Source: Epichloe hybrida
Lineage: Eukaryota > Ascomycota > Sordariomycetes > Hypocreales > Clavicipitaceae
Length of the DNA: 64,000 nucleotides
Assembly (NCBI GenBank): GCA_019022495.1
Contig: JAFEKR010000008.1
Span: 2,232,001-2,296,000, forward strand
Direction of reading: 5' to 3'
Position 1 is the stretch's first letter. Every line of letters begins with the position of its first letter. The position numbers and the translations under genes were made by a program. A model generated the notes under the pieces. It was not told the origin of the DNA. It was given only the letters and a program-made list of their open reading frames with translations, and did no database searches. This document shows positions 39,587 through 51,168 of the stretch, one piece after another.

Positions 39587-42500
39587 ATGGATACCAAAGG
39601 AAAGGGAAAGGGACCTGTTATCCCTAACCCTAGTGCGCAAGAGGTTCTAAATAACTAGCTAAAAGAGCAGGCTATTAAGCAACAAGTAACTATAGACCAG
39701 TTATTAGAGAAGCTAGAAAGCCTATCTATAACTGTAAATAGTCGTATGGAGGGTGTGGAATCTAATAAGCCCGCTAGTCAGCAGCAAGATCAGCAGCCTA
39801 TTCAAGAAAATCAAGCTGAATCTAGCTCTGTACAAGCAACCTTTAATAATTCAATTATTAAGGAATTTAATAAGAGGGTTTATAGTTTCCCAGAGACTGC
39901 TAGGCTTAAAGGAGCTGAAAATTTCGAACAATGGAAACAAGCCCTAACTATCCAATTTAGAGCTTTAGGCATGCCTAATTTTCTAGATAATCCGGAGAGT
40001 TCTAGGGCGCTAGGGGATCTAGATCAAGCTATTATCCTTATGTTACTAAGGGATAGTTGTACGGAAGGACCCCAAGCCGCTATAACTTAGCAAAAATCAC
40101 CTGAAGAAGCCTATAATTTACTTATAAGGCAATATTCACATAGCGTTGAAATCCAAAGGGGGTCCCTATATTTAGAATTTCATAACCTGAATTTTCAAGA
40201 GTTTAAGGGGACTCTAGAGTCCTTTAATGCAGTCTTTAATAATCTACTAGCTAGATTATCGATTTCAGGGGTCCTGATTGCTCCGATAGATCAGGTTAAT
40301 CAATATCTTCAATCCCTAAAATCAACCTTCCCTCAGTGGGCTGAGAGGCAATGATTCAGCATGCGCACGAATAGGGCTATAGGGGCTCCCCTAGAAGCCC
40401 TAAATCTTTAATTTTTGATGGCAGACCTTCTAGCAGAACAGAGGGATAAATTATCTACGGTATCCAAAGCCCTGAATTATAGGGCTAAAAACCTTGAAAA
40501 GGGTGCTAAAGAAAAAGAAAAGGCCCCTAAGGATTAGAAGAAGAAAGGAGGCTCTGAAGAAAATAAGGGCTTTTCTAATTCTAATTCTTCTTCTAATAAG
40601 AAGAAGAAGAAGAAGAAGCAAAAAGGTCAAAAATCAGATAAAAAGGATAATAAAGAGACCTCTAGAGAGGGATCTTTTATGCTAGGAAATTACAACCTTT
40701 CTAACGGTGCTCTTAAACTGTACAAGAAACCTAGCCTTCATAAGACTAGTTATAAGAGCTCTAGTGATAGTAGCTCTAATTCTAGCTCTTCTGAATCGGA
40801 TGATAATGAAAATCAAGAAATTAAAACCTTAAATGGTTTTAATTATTACAGCAAAGACATGAAAAAGGCCCTATTATATGATACAGGTTTGACTGTACAT
40901 ATTGTTAATTCTAGGGAGGTCTTTAGGGATTATACCCCCTATAAAAAGGGGGAATCCGACCCTATTATAACTGGTGGTGGCCCTATTTACGCTAAGGGTC
41001 ACGGTAGTGCTGTTTTTGAGGTCTTATATCAAAAGAATCCTAATAAATATAGGACCTTAGTGCTTAAAGATACGCTATATTTTCCTCAGCTTGATGTTAA
41101 TATAGTTAGTGGACTTACACACTATATATCTAGTGGTTGCCTTATAAAAAACCTACTTTATCTTAAAGATAGGTCTTATATTGCAACCTTAGATATAGAA
41201 AAACATGGTTTCTTCTTTCACGTTAAAAACCAATCTACGCCAAAGTTATCTAAAGGGCCCTATAATAACTCTCATTACATCCGACCTTTTACCTACGCCG
41301 CTTTTAAGGGTCATAGCTATCCGATTAGCTACCCTATAGAGGTTCAAATTCCCTCTAAAAAGCCGGATTAGGCTTCTGATTTAGACGAAATCAACGAAAA
41401 TGATGATGATATTGAAGAAATCGTACAGGATGATTTAGGGGAATTAGTCCCTTCTTCTTCGCCTATAGCCCTAGGTTAGGTCCCTTATAAATCTAAGGAA
41501 ATAGATTTAGGGGTGTTAGAGGGCCCTAGTGGAGGAAAAGGGTCCCTAATACCTCTCCAAGAGGCCTATAGTTCTTAAGGGGCCCAGCAGGGGACTAGTA
41601 AAGAGGGCCCTAGTCTAGATCCTAATTCAGACCCTAAGGATCTTCAATATCAACGGTTGTTAGAACTAGCTGGCCTATGGTATGTACGATTAGGGCACCT
41701 AGGTCTTCCTTTGCTAAAGAAAACTAGCCTTATAACTAAAGGAATCCCTGATTTTTCTAAAATTAAGGATAAGGATTTTAGATGTATTGCTTGTGATCAA
41801 TCTAAGGCAGTTAGAAGACCTAGGAAGTTAGCTATCCCTGACCCCCCTAGAGCTCTAGATCGAATAGAGGGGGATACGCTAAAAATCAGTCCTACGCCGT
41901 ACAATAAACAGTCAATTTGCTTATTTTTAGTTGATCGAAAGACTAGATATAAGTGGGTTATCTTATTACCTAATAAGGAAGGCCCAACTGTTTATAAGGC
42001 TATCAAAGGCTTCTTCAGAGGGCTTAAAAATCAACTAGGTCAATATCCTAGGCACCTTCACTTCAATGGGGGCCAGGAAATCGATTCTAGTTGTCAAGCT
42101 TGGTTAAATTCTAAAGGGATCAAATTTACGACTTCTAGTCCCTATATCCATAAGCAAAATAGATTAGCAGAACGTTTAATTCGTACTATTCTAGATCAAT
42201 TAAGGGCTACTATCCAGTAGGCAAAATTACCGTTATTTTTATGGTGTTTTGTATTACCTATAGTTGTTAACCTAGTTAATATAACTACTAATACCACTAA
42301 GGATAAAAGCCCTGAACAGCTGCTATCTAGGGAGCTAAATCAGCCTTATACAACTAATATTAGCAGTATTAGAGCTATAGGATCTCACTATGAGATTCTA
42401 ATCCCCCCGGAAAAACGACCTAAAGCCTAGAAGTTAGCAGCTAGGACTATCCCTAGAAGGCTTTTAGCTACACTAGGTTCCAACACCTACCTAGTGTACA

Positions 42501-44569
42501 TCCCCTCTAAAAGGCTAGTTACAAAGACTAGCTTTATTAAGATTATAGAACCTATAGGCCCTGTTTCTAAAGGCTTACCTAGGATTTCTATAGGGGATAA
42601 CCCTTTAGAGGGGGAAAATAATCTAGAAAATAAAAATTAACAAAATCTAGACCAAGGTTCAAAGGATTATCCTATAGACAACATAGGTATCCCTATAGGT
42701 CAAGAAAAACCACCTACAGGCCCCAAAGAACCCCCTAAAGGCTTAATTCCAGCGGATCCCATACAGGCGCAGCCTATAACTCAACCAGGAAATCAGATTT
42801 CGACTTCAGACCTCAATTTTAACAAAATTATCGATTTCGACCCTAATATTAACCCTATGGATGTTAATATTAGTTCCCCTTCTTCTCTAGATTTCATAAA
42901 AGAAATCTGCTTTAAGGTACGGGAGAAGCTAAAGGAAAAGAATCCTATTAGCCCCAAGCCTAAGACCTGGAAGCAAGCTATATCTAGCCCTAAAAGGGAT
43001 AAATAGATAGAAGCCACGTACAAGGAATACGAACAGCTTCTAAAGGCTAGTACTTTTAAATTTATAGGGAAAGATCAAATCCCTAAGGGCTAAAAAGTAC
43101 TAAAGAATAGGCTTATTTATAAGCTTAAAAAGGATAAAGAAAATAATCCTTTAAAATATAAGGCTTGACTCGTTGCTAAGGGATTTATACAAATCAAAGG
43201 CCTAGATTACCTAGAGACCTTCGCTACCACAAGCATTCCCCCTAGCTAGAGGATTTTACTAGCCCTAGCGGCTTAGAATAACTGGGAAATCAAACAAATC
43301 GATTTTATAGGAGCTTTTCTTAATAGTAAGCTACAACAACAGATTTATATGGTTATTCCAGAAGGGTTTATTAAATTCCTTAAGGCAAATCCTAAACTAG
43401 CTAAATTAGCTAGAAGTTTTAGCTAGAAACCTTCTAAAGATCAAGTAATTTTATTACAGAAGTCTTTATACAGCCTAAAACAAAGCTCAAGGGAATGGCA
43501 ACAAGCGCTAATCTTAGTGCTTAAATCCCTAGGATTTAATCCTCTAATATCTAACCCAGCTATCTTCTTTAATCCTTTAACCAAAACCTTTGTTATTACG
43601 TACGTTAATAACTATCTTCTAATTAGACCAGATTTATCTTATATCCAAAGGCTTAAAAAGGAACTTCATAAAGTCTATCCAATAGAAGATAGGGGGCCTG
43701 CTGAATTCTTCTTAGGGGTTCAAATCGTACGAGATAGGCCTAATAGAATACTGAAAATTCATCAATCTCAGTATATATTAGAAGCCTTAAAACGATTTAA
43801 TATACTAGATAGTAAGCCTATTAGCATACCTCTTCAGCTAGGCGTTTTAGCTACGCAGACAACTAAGCTTTTAATAGCTAGCAAAATCAAGCTTTATCAG
43901 TGCATTATAGGGACTATAATATACCTAATGTTGCTTACAAGGCCTAATACAGCTTTTACGCTACAGTGGTTATCTACTACACTAGCTAGCCCTTATATAG
44001 AACACCTAAAAGCAGCTAAAAATCTACTAAGGTATCTATTAGGGACTAGATTCCTTGCTATTATCTATAGGGGAGACCCTAAAGGTTTAGTTAGCAAAAG
44101 CCTAATAGGTTATTGCGATAGTGATTTTGCAGGGGATAAAAAGACCTCAAAATCAACCTATGCTTATCTATTCAAGCTAGCTAGCGGACCTATTAGCTAG
44201 AAATCAAAGAAAGCTAGTACAATAGCTCTATCAACACTAGAAGCTAAAGCTAATGCTATCTGCGAGACCTTCCAGGAGCTTCAGTGGCTTCAGGGCTTAT
44301 TTAAGGAGCTAAAAACCCCTATTTCTCCCCCTATCCAGATATATTGCGATAATCAAGGCGCTATAACTACTGCTTATAACCCTGCTTTACATAGTCGTAC
44401 AAAGCATACATTACTAAAGTTCAACTATATTAGGCAACAGGTTTTAGAGGGTTTAGCTAAGATCAAATATCTAGATACGAAGTCAATGCCTGCAAATAGT
44501 CTTACGAAACCTCTTTCTAGACTTCTTTATCAGGCTTTTATTAAGCTTTTAGGGCTTAATAATTATTAA
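39587..44569 (+). pseudogene. Copia gag-pol polyprotein pseudogene of element B
   Basis: One reading frame of 1661 codons from ATG at 39587 (MDTKGKGKG) to TAA at 44567-44569. No frameshift is needed to follow it, but more than a dozen in-frame stops break it (for example TAG 39656, TAG 40088, TGA 40352, TAA 40409, TAG 40535, TAG 41369). Most fit C-to-T or G-to-A change of Gln, Trp or Arg codons. Order: gag (about 39890-40680, Lys/Ser-rich end), retropepsin (YDTGLT near 40877), GAG-pre-integrase (YVRLGHLG near 41680, CIAC near 41787), integrase core (about 41860-42220), reverse transcriptase (about 43080-43800), RNase H (about 44110-44560, CDSDFAGD). Key residues are lost: the RT catalytic motif reads YVNN at 43601-43612, and the second integrase aspartate reads Asn at 42065-42067. 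Longest stop-free pieces are 40679-41371, 41657-42220 and 43517-44200. It cannot be active. Confidence 0.93.
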
Positions 44570-44776
44570 ACCAACAACTAATTTCCTTCAACAGGGAACT
44601 AAAAACAACGTCAAAAAGGGAGCTATATTTAACAATAGCTAGGAATTCAAAAAAGGGGGTCTTTTATTTTTTCCTGTTTTTCCCTTTTATCTGTTATTAT
44701 TAAAAGTTATTGTTTTTCCCTATAGTCTCTTTGTACACTTCTAATTGCTTTAAATGTAATTCTTTTGTAGAGGGGG

Positions 44777-45605
44777 TGTTAAAAATAAGACCTATTTTTA
44801 GCCCTTTTCTAGTTAAAGAACCTTCTTATTACTAGCTTGCTTTGCAAGTCTAACAGCTGCACTGCAGCTGTTAACGGTCGCGAGGGCAGCTATTAATGGC
44901 TGCGTCGCAGCTGTCAACAGCTGCGACCGACCGTGTGGATAACTAATTAGTTAATTACGTTATGGCTGCAAGTGTGGCCATAACCACGCCACTAGTAATT
45001 AGGTAAGCTAGGGTGACGTAAGCTAGGGTGACGTAAGCAGGTTACCTTACATATAACTTACCCTATAGCTATCTTTAACAATGATTTTCTCTTTATCTAG
45101 AGGTTGTATAAAAGTTTTACATATAGCAAATTGAAGCTTAAAGATAGGGCTTTCTCTTTATGCAAGGTTATTTTTTAGACCAAAAGTTAGTGCATACGGG
45201 TTACTAGCTAGTATAGTGGTGAGTTAATTTTTTGGTTTTTGCATACAAATGAATTTTGTGGAAAATTAAAAGTGGCCTGTAAGACCCTGTTAGCAGCCCG
45301 GATCCACCAATATGGTCGGTAAGTCTATGAGAGGAAGAAGATCTTTTCATGAAAACTAGCTAGATAGCTAGTCCTCTTAACTAACAACAGCCGCATTGCT
45401 TGTACAACGTATCTAAAATCAATTCTATTGCTTTATAAGATATTATAAAAGTGATCTAAATTGAATTCTATTAGTTAATAACTGCCACAACCTTCCGTTG
45501 CGTTGCGTTGATTGATTCAACGTTGCAGCCCTATTGGTCCCCGACCGTAGAGCTTGCACCCGTACAGCTGTTGCCAGCTGGCAACTAGCTCCCTACATTT
45601 CAATA
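44777..45605 (+). repeat. 3' LTR of B, uninterrupted
   Basis: 829 bp, preceded by the polypurine tract agaggggg and followed by TSD atata. It differs from the 5' LTR by scattered transitions in both directions, as expected if each LTR was mutated independently. Confidence 0.93.
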
Positions 45606-47085
45606 ATATATAATCCTTGCCTGCTTATAACTACAAAGGAAAGCCTTAACTTTATATACATTAGAATGTAAACTAATAATACCCTTAGCCTATTAGATAA
45701 GAAGTTCTCTAAGAAGGAAGAGACTTAACTAGTTACTATAGGTTTTAATATAAAGCTAAAGTAATTCCTAACCTAGGACAATCCCCTTACGTTTAACGGA
45801 GGTATTATTACGCTAGAGAATAATACTATTAAGATATAGTAAAAGGGATAGAGTAATAAGTTAGAATTAGTTCTAATAATTAATTTAAAGCGTAAATACA
45901 TTAAGTAAAGGGCCTAAGGCGCTTATATTACCTTAATATGCTAACTAGAGGCTTACTTTAATCTATTTATACTACATAGCACTAAGACCTAACCCCAGAG
46001 GATGTAAAAGCCCTTAATTACTGCCTAAAGTGGTAGATAGATTACCTAGAAAGAGGCCTAATATTTATCCTAATTAACCTTAAGAAGGTAAAGCTTTTTA
46101 CCTTTATAAATAGATTATTTGCTAATAACTAGGACCTATCCTTATAACTAGGATATATACTTATCCTAGCTAATAAAGACTACACTAATAGTAAGTTTAT
46201 AATTAAAAGTAATATTATATACTTTAGCTTAATAAAAAGTAAGAGAGTTACGTAAAGCGTGCTTACCTTAGAAGTCTATAGTATAGTAGCTAGTGTTAAT
46301 ATAGCTTATGTAATTACTATAACCCTAAACCTAGTTACTAACTAACTAAAGCTCCTAAAAATCCTAGTTATTATATATATAGATTTATACTCCTTATATA
46401 AGTGCCTTATTAAGCTTAGTATAATAAAAGAGAAACACCTAATAATTAATATTATAGCTCTTTAATAGTTATATAAACGCTAAGAACTCTATAAGATCTA
46501 ATAGATTAATAAAGAGAATAACCTAGCTAATACCTTTACAAAGGCATTACCTAATAAGGCCCTTAAAGGCTTTATCTTAACTAACTGGATAACTATATAA
46601 ATAGAGGGATAGGTTACTTATGTGTAATATATATGTAGTAAGAGGAAAGGTAATCCTCTAGGAGGGTAGCTATAGGGATAAGATAGTGATATATAAGGAA
46701 TCTACGCCCTTATAGTTAATATCCCTAGTAGCTATAGCTACGCTAGCTTACTAGGCCCTCCTAGTAAACTATAGAAATTAATAGTAGTGTGTAGGAGAAT
46801 AAAGGTATTACTAAGGAGGAGGAAGATATTATATACATGCTATAGTATAGGATATATACTATTTTTAAGGAAAAGAAGGGATTTAGAAGGACTTACTTAT
46901 CCTTATATAAGCTTATAAGCTAAGTAAGATTATTATTTCCCTTTTATTAGTAACTATATACCTAAATAAGCTATAAGTTCTTTTTCTTATACCCCCTGTT
47001 AATCACATCTATAATCTGTCTTTCTTTTTTATTCCTATAATTAATATTACGCATTAATAATTATATTAAAAGAGAGAAGTTCTAG

Positions 47086-47392
47086 TGTTAGAATAAAGGT
47101 AATATTAATTACGTGTCATAGCCGTAATTACCTAGTAAAGGCTTAGGCTATACGCACGCCTTACACGTGACCTATAACCTAGCGCGTTAATTAGCTAGGA
47201 AATGTAAGGATATAAACGCGTAACCCCTTTTCCCTTTATGTATTATAACTTCTAGCTTTTAACCTCTTTTTTCCTATAACTTAATTAATTATACTAACAG
47301 ATAATGCAGCCTAGAATAGATAATCAATGACGATACTATTCTTTAGGCTCACGACTGTAACACATTGAATTCAATACCCTATGAATCCAACA
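47086..47392 (+). repeat. 3' LTR of D
   Basis: 307 bp from tgttagaataaaggtaa to tatgaatccaaca, followed by TSD gtatt at 47393-47397. It retains cacgactgtaacacattg, where the 5' LTR is more decayed. Confidence 0.92.
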
Positions 47393-47800
47393 GTATTAGC
47401 TACATAGATTTAGAAGCTAGCCTAAGGAAAAGACTTATTTAAAAGAGAAAAGGTAGCTTCTCCGCTAATTATATTTAATAATTTATAGGAAGCGGACTAT
47501 TAGGAAATTAAGAGAATTTATAGCTATTAGATTAAGATTTTTAAGTAAACTAAAACATCAAGAATTAAATTCCTTATTAGATAGAAGGGCTACACTTCTA
47601 AGGATAACTAATAGATTATAGAAGATAAAATAAGGATTAATATAGTAGAGATAGTAAAGGATTATCTTAAGAGAAACCTAATTAATTAGGTAAGGGAGTA
47701 TATAAAGAAAGGCCTTAAACCTCCTATAGAATAATAATATTAAAGGAAAGGCATAATAATAAGGGGCAAATTTAATACGTTAGCACGGAATCATTATATC
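47393..47800 (+). mobile_element. 3' end of Gypsy C pol (chromodomain region), resumed after D
   Basis: The Gypsy C frame broken at 24312 continues here with a decayed chromodomain-like stretch (IKFLIRxKGYTSKDN near 47560-47615). A purine-rich run (ataataaggggcaaa) near 47755-47770 could be its polypurine tract. The LTR that should follow was not delimited. Confidence 0.65.
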
Positions 47801-50524
47801 CTCCTATATATATTATTTATTACGTTAGCTAAGGGTAACCTACTTAACCTATATCCTATATATCTTATAATACCTTTATATTCCTAGCGCAGCTAGATCT
47901 AGTACGCGCGCACATAATTTTATTTAACTTTTATATTTCCTATTATCTTATAAAGCTATTTAAGAACCGCGTAGTTATATTTATTTAACTCTTATATTCT
48001 TTATACCTTATAAAAACCCCTAATACCTACGCGAACTTAGCGTAGTTAGATTTAGTACTTATATAGTTATATTCTTTAAATTATTATATTTTCTATATTT
48101 TATAATAACCCTAATACCTATATAAACTTAGTATAGTTAGATTTAGCATAAGCATATATAATCTTATAAAGCTTTCTTTTGCTATATAGCTAAGTTATAT
48201 AAATTTAGTAATACAAGAAGAATAAAGTTTTATAAGCTATTAGAAGTAAAAGAGTATTATCTAGAGGAGATAAAGAAGTGTAATAATTATAAGAGGTTTT
48301 ATATAATATATAGAAACGCTCCCTCTAAGCTTAAATATAAAGCTTATATAATTAATTATAACCTATGCTATTACCTAGGTAAAAGACTAGACTTTATTCT
48401 ATTTAATAATAAGTTAAATATATATAACTAAATAATTTATAAGTAAATACATGTAGTATACCTATGTATTTAGTGCCTAGCTTTAATACACTAAAATTAA
48501 ATAGTTAGAGAATTAGTATACATAGATTTAGTATAATACTTAGTTAATTCCCGCGAAGAAAAGGCTATATATAAATAATAGGCAAATAACCTTCTATGTA
48601 AATTAGGTATAGTAGTTATTTTAAAAGGACTAAAGTAGTTATACTATGCGTTAAAGTTAGTACTAGAATTTCACTAATTTTAAGAGTTTATAAATTTACT
48701 AAAGCAAATCATGATTTTACGCTAATAATAGTATTTAGTAAGCTTAATAATAGTATAAGATAAATTAAATAAGCTATTATAGGTAACTATAGGTAGCGTA
48801 AAAGATATTAAAGCTATTACTATTACTATTAAAAAGGTAGCTAGAATAAAGCCCCTATTATAAGATATAAATAGAAAAAATAATAGTAGTAAAGATTACC
48901 TAGCTATAGTACTAGATTTAGAGGTAAAAAGATAAGAGAGTAACTAGGTATTATAGTAACTACTAGAAGATAATTAGAAATAAATTTAAAAATAAGAATA
49001 GTAAGCTCTAAGTAAAGTAGCTTAAAAGAGTAATAAACTTATTTATATAACTAAGGAAAATAATAGTAGTAAAGAGAAAGTTAACCATTAGGATAGTAAT
49101 AAGAGTAGTAATAACATATAGAAAATTAACCTTACTTAATTAAGTAATAAGAATACTAAATATAAAGTTAATAGTAATAATAATAAAGAATCTAAACCTA
49201 AAACTAGCTTTAGTAGTAATAGAGAATCTGACTTTATAGGGTCTAAGGGTAAGGAAAAAGAACTTAAGACTAAATTTAAAGACAAAATTAATAATATACC
49301 TACTAAATACCTTATTATACTATTATAAGTGTATAAGTAAATCAGAAAACTTAATTTTTAATTACTATTTACTAGATTTAGAAAACTAGGATCTAGATTA
49401 GAGAATTACTTACTAATACTAAAGATTAAATTAGTAACGCGTAAAAGAGTAATAGAGGAATTTAATACTAGATATAAAGGAAGAGATATTAAATTAATTA
49501 ACTTTAGTAGCTTTAGGCACACTATAGTAGGCTAGAAGGTAAGCATATAGGATATTCGCTATGTAATATAAGCTTATACTTACAAATTCGCCTTAAATAA
49601 TACTACTATAGTAGCTAATAGATTAGAGGTGGATTTAAGGGACGCTTACTTTATATTATAGTAAAATATAGTAATCTAAATCTTTACTATTTTTAATAAA
49701 TAATAGGCCGCTTTAAGCATATAATAGTAAGTAGTGTAATAAGTAAGGAAACTAGCGTATTAATTAATAGTAAATCTAATAAAGTGTGAAGTAACTAGAT
49801 AAGTAAAGAATTAGGTAAAAATAGTAGTAGTAGCTTATTATAATAGTATTATAGTTAGACGTAGCTGCTAATATACCACCTATAATAGTATAGTATTACT
49901 TCTACTACGCATAAATCTACTAGCTTTAAGGTTTACAGATAAATATAAAGGGGTGAATAGCATAATCATAGGAGAACTTACTAGTATTAGGAGAATAAAT
50001 TTGCTTTATATTAAGATAAGGAGGACATTAGTAATAATTAAATTAGCTAAACTCTAATAGAATAAAGAAAGAAATAAGGAGCATAAGATAAGCAAAATCA
50101 ATAATTTAATTAATAAGATTAATAAGATAGAAACTAGATTTAAAGCGGTAGAAAACCTTATAAAAATATAAATAAAGATATTAATAAATATAAGACTAAG
50201 GTAATAGAGCTAGAGGAAGCAGTAAAGGAGAATATAAAATCAACAACTAAAAAGTTTATCTAAGTATTAGAGATACTAAGGGATTAAAAAGGAAGAATCC
50301 TAGGCCTAGAATTAGGTAAAGTGCCAAAGGAATTTAATAACTAGATTAATAGTTTAAAGCATAATATAATTAACAAAAAAAAGCACAAGAAAAAGATAGT
50401 AAAGTTAGTAACTATAGTAATAGAACTATATAATAGAATTAATCTTTAAGTAACATCTATTAATAAGCTCTCACTAGAGTAAAAGAAGCTTAAAGAAAAT
50501 ATAAAAATAGTAAAATCAGTTACT
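47801..50524. other. Unclassified AT-rich decayed repeat DNA
   Basis: No protein family is recognised. The start may be the 3' LTR of Gypsy C (acgcgcgcacataatt near 47910). From about 48170 the plus strand is Lys/Asn/Ser-rich when read through stops (for example around 49050-49310) and could be a decayed gag or a second element. 50060-50520 reads as a charged, possibly coiled-coil stretch. Confidence 0.4.
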
Positions 50525-50529
50525 ATAGA

Positions 50530-50795
50530 TGTTGGTTACGCCAAGGTCCTGCGCAGGTATAAGGGTAATCCCGTATGATTGAAGTTAATGATAGTTAATT
50601 AAATTAGCTAGGAAGGAAGAAGGAAAAAGAGAGGGAAAGTCTAGATGCTAGGAAAGTAAGCGAAACCTGTATATAGGGCAAAAGAGGGGGTGGCGAATTA
50701 ATGTAGCTAATTGCATTACATGCATCGCGCTAGACCTATAATTTAGTCTAGTCTTTAGCTATAATTAAACTAATAAAGATCTAAAGGAATTAATA
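50530..50795 (-). repeat. LTR of F (reverse orientation)
   Basis: 266 bp; on the plus strand it starts tgttggttacgccaagg and ends aaaggaattaata, the inverse of the family-A LTR ends (terminal CA decayed to TA). Confidence 0.9.
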
Positions 50796-51050
50796 CTAGT
50801 AGTCTCTCTTTTTCCTTTGTAGCTAAAGAGCTTAAAAATATAATAAAAAGTAAATTAAAGGAAAGTATATATAAGTAAATCCCTTAATAGGAATCCGCTA
50901 CTCTAATTAGCTATTATAGTATTAGTTAATTAAATTAATCCATTAGTCCTTGCCTAAGCTCCTGTCTCCTAATATCATAGGTCTCTTTACCTATCCTTTA
51001 ATACGAATTATTAATTTATTTAAATTAATTAAAGAGGAAAGTAATAAATT

Positions 51051-51168
51051 TAGTAATGCTTTTGTTATTACATTTGCTAGATTATTATTGCTGTTAATTT
51101 ACCTAACTTTAGTAATGCTTTTGTTATTACATTTGCTAGATTATTATTGCTGTTAATTTACCTAACTT
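51051..51168. repeat. 59-bp tandem duplication in F
   Basis: tagtaatgcttttgttatta starts at 51051 and again at 51110, with two essentially identical 59-bp units. The copies in A-1 and A-2 have one unit, so it is a local duplication in F. It makes a short open stretch (50950-51156) that has no coding meaning. Confidence 0.9.

Larger units (their letters stand above)
37014..45605 (+). mobile_element. Ty1/Copia LTR retrotransposon B, youngest-looking and least decayed, with hAT-2 in its 5' LTR
   Basis: The two LTRs are both 829 bp once hAT-2 and its 8-bp TSD are removed from the 5' copy. Flanking TSD atata is at 37009-37013 and 45606-45610. Net length is about 7.15 kb. LTRs start tgttaaaaataagacc and end atttcaata (probably CA decayed to TA). 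ggttatgagcccggc directly follows the 5' LTR and is the likely primer-binding site. agaggggg directly before the 3' LTR (44769-44776) is the polypurine tract. One long gag-pol frame occupies 39587-44569. The element interrupts the RT region of D, which continues in order at 45611. Confidence 0.93.
24313..47392 (+). mobile_element. Ty1/Copia LTR retrotransposon D, interrupted by elements E and B
   Basis: Matching 307-bp LTRs lie at 24313-24619 and 47086-47392, flanked by TSD gtatt (24308-24312 and 47393-47397). Removing E and B leaves about 6.8 kb. Decayed domains in order: gag about 24900-26718 continuing at 34404, zinc knuckle near 34500, protease about 34860, integrase about 35300-36290, Copia-type reverse transcriptase about 36490-37008 (TEAGTH-type motif near 36940) continuing at 45611, RNase H about 46080-46560. 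The layout and protein remnants resemble family A, but the LTR sequence differs. All frames contain numerous stops. Confidence 0.88.

Noticed and set aside
42793..43023. Minus-strand 76-codon frame in element B
   Set aside because: Antisense shadow of the gag-pol pseudogene, which has recognisable domains on the plus strand.
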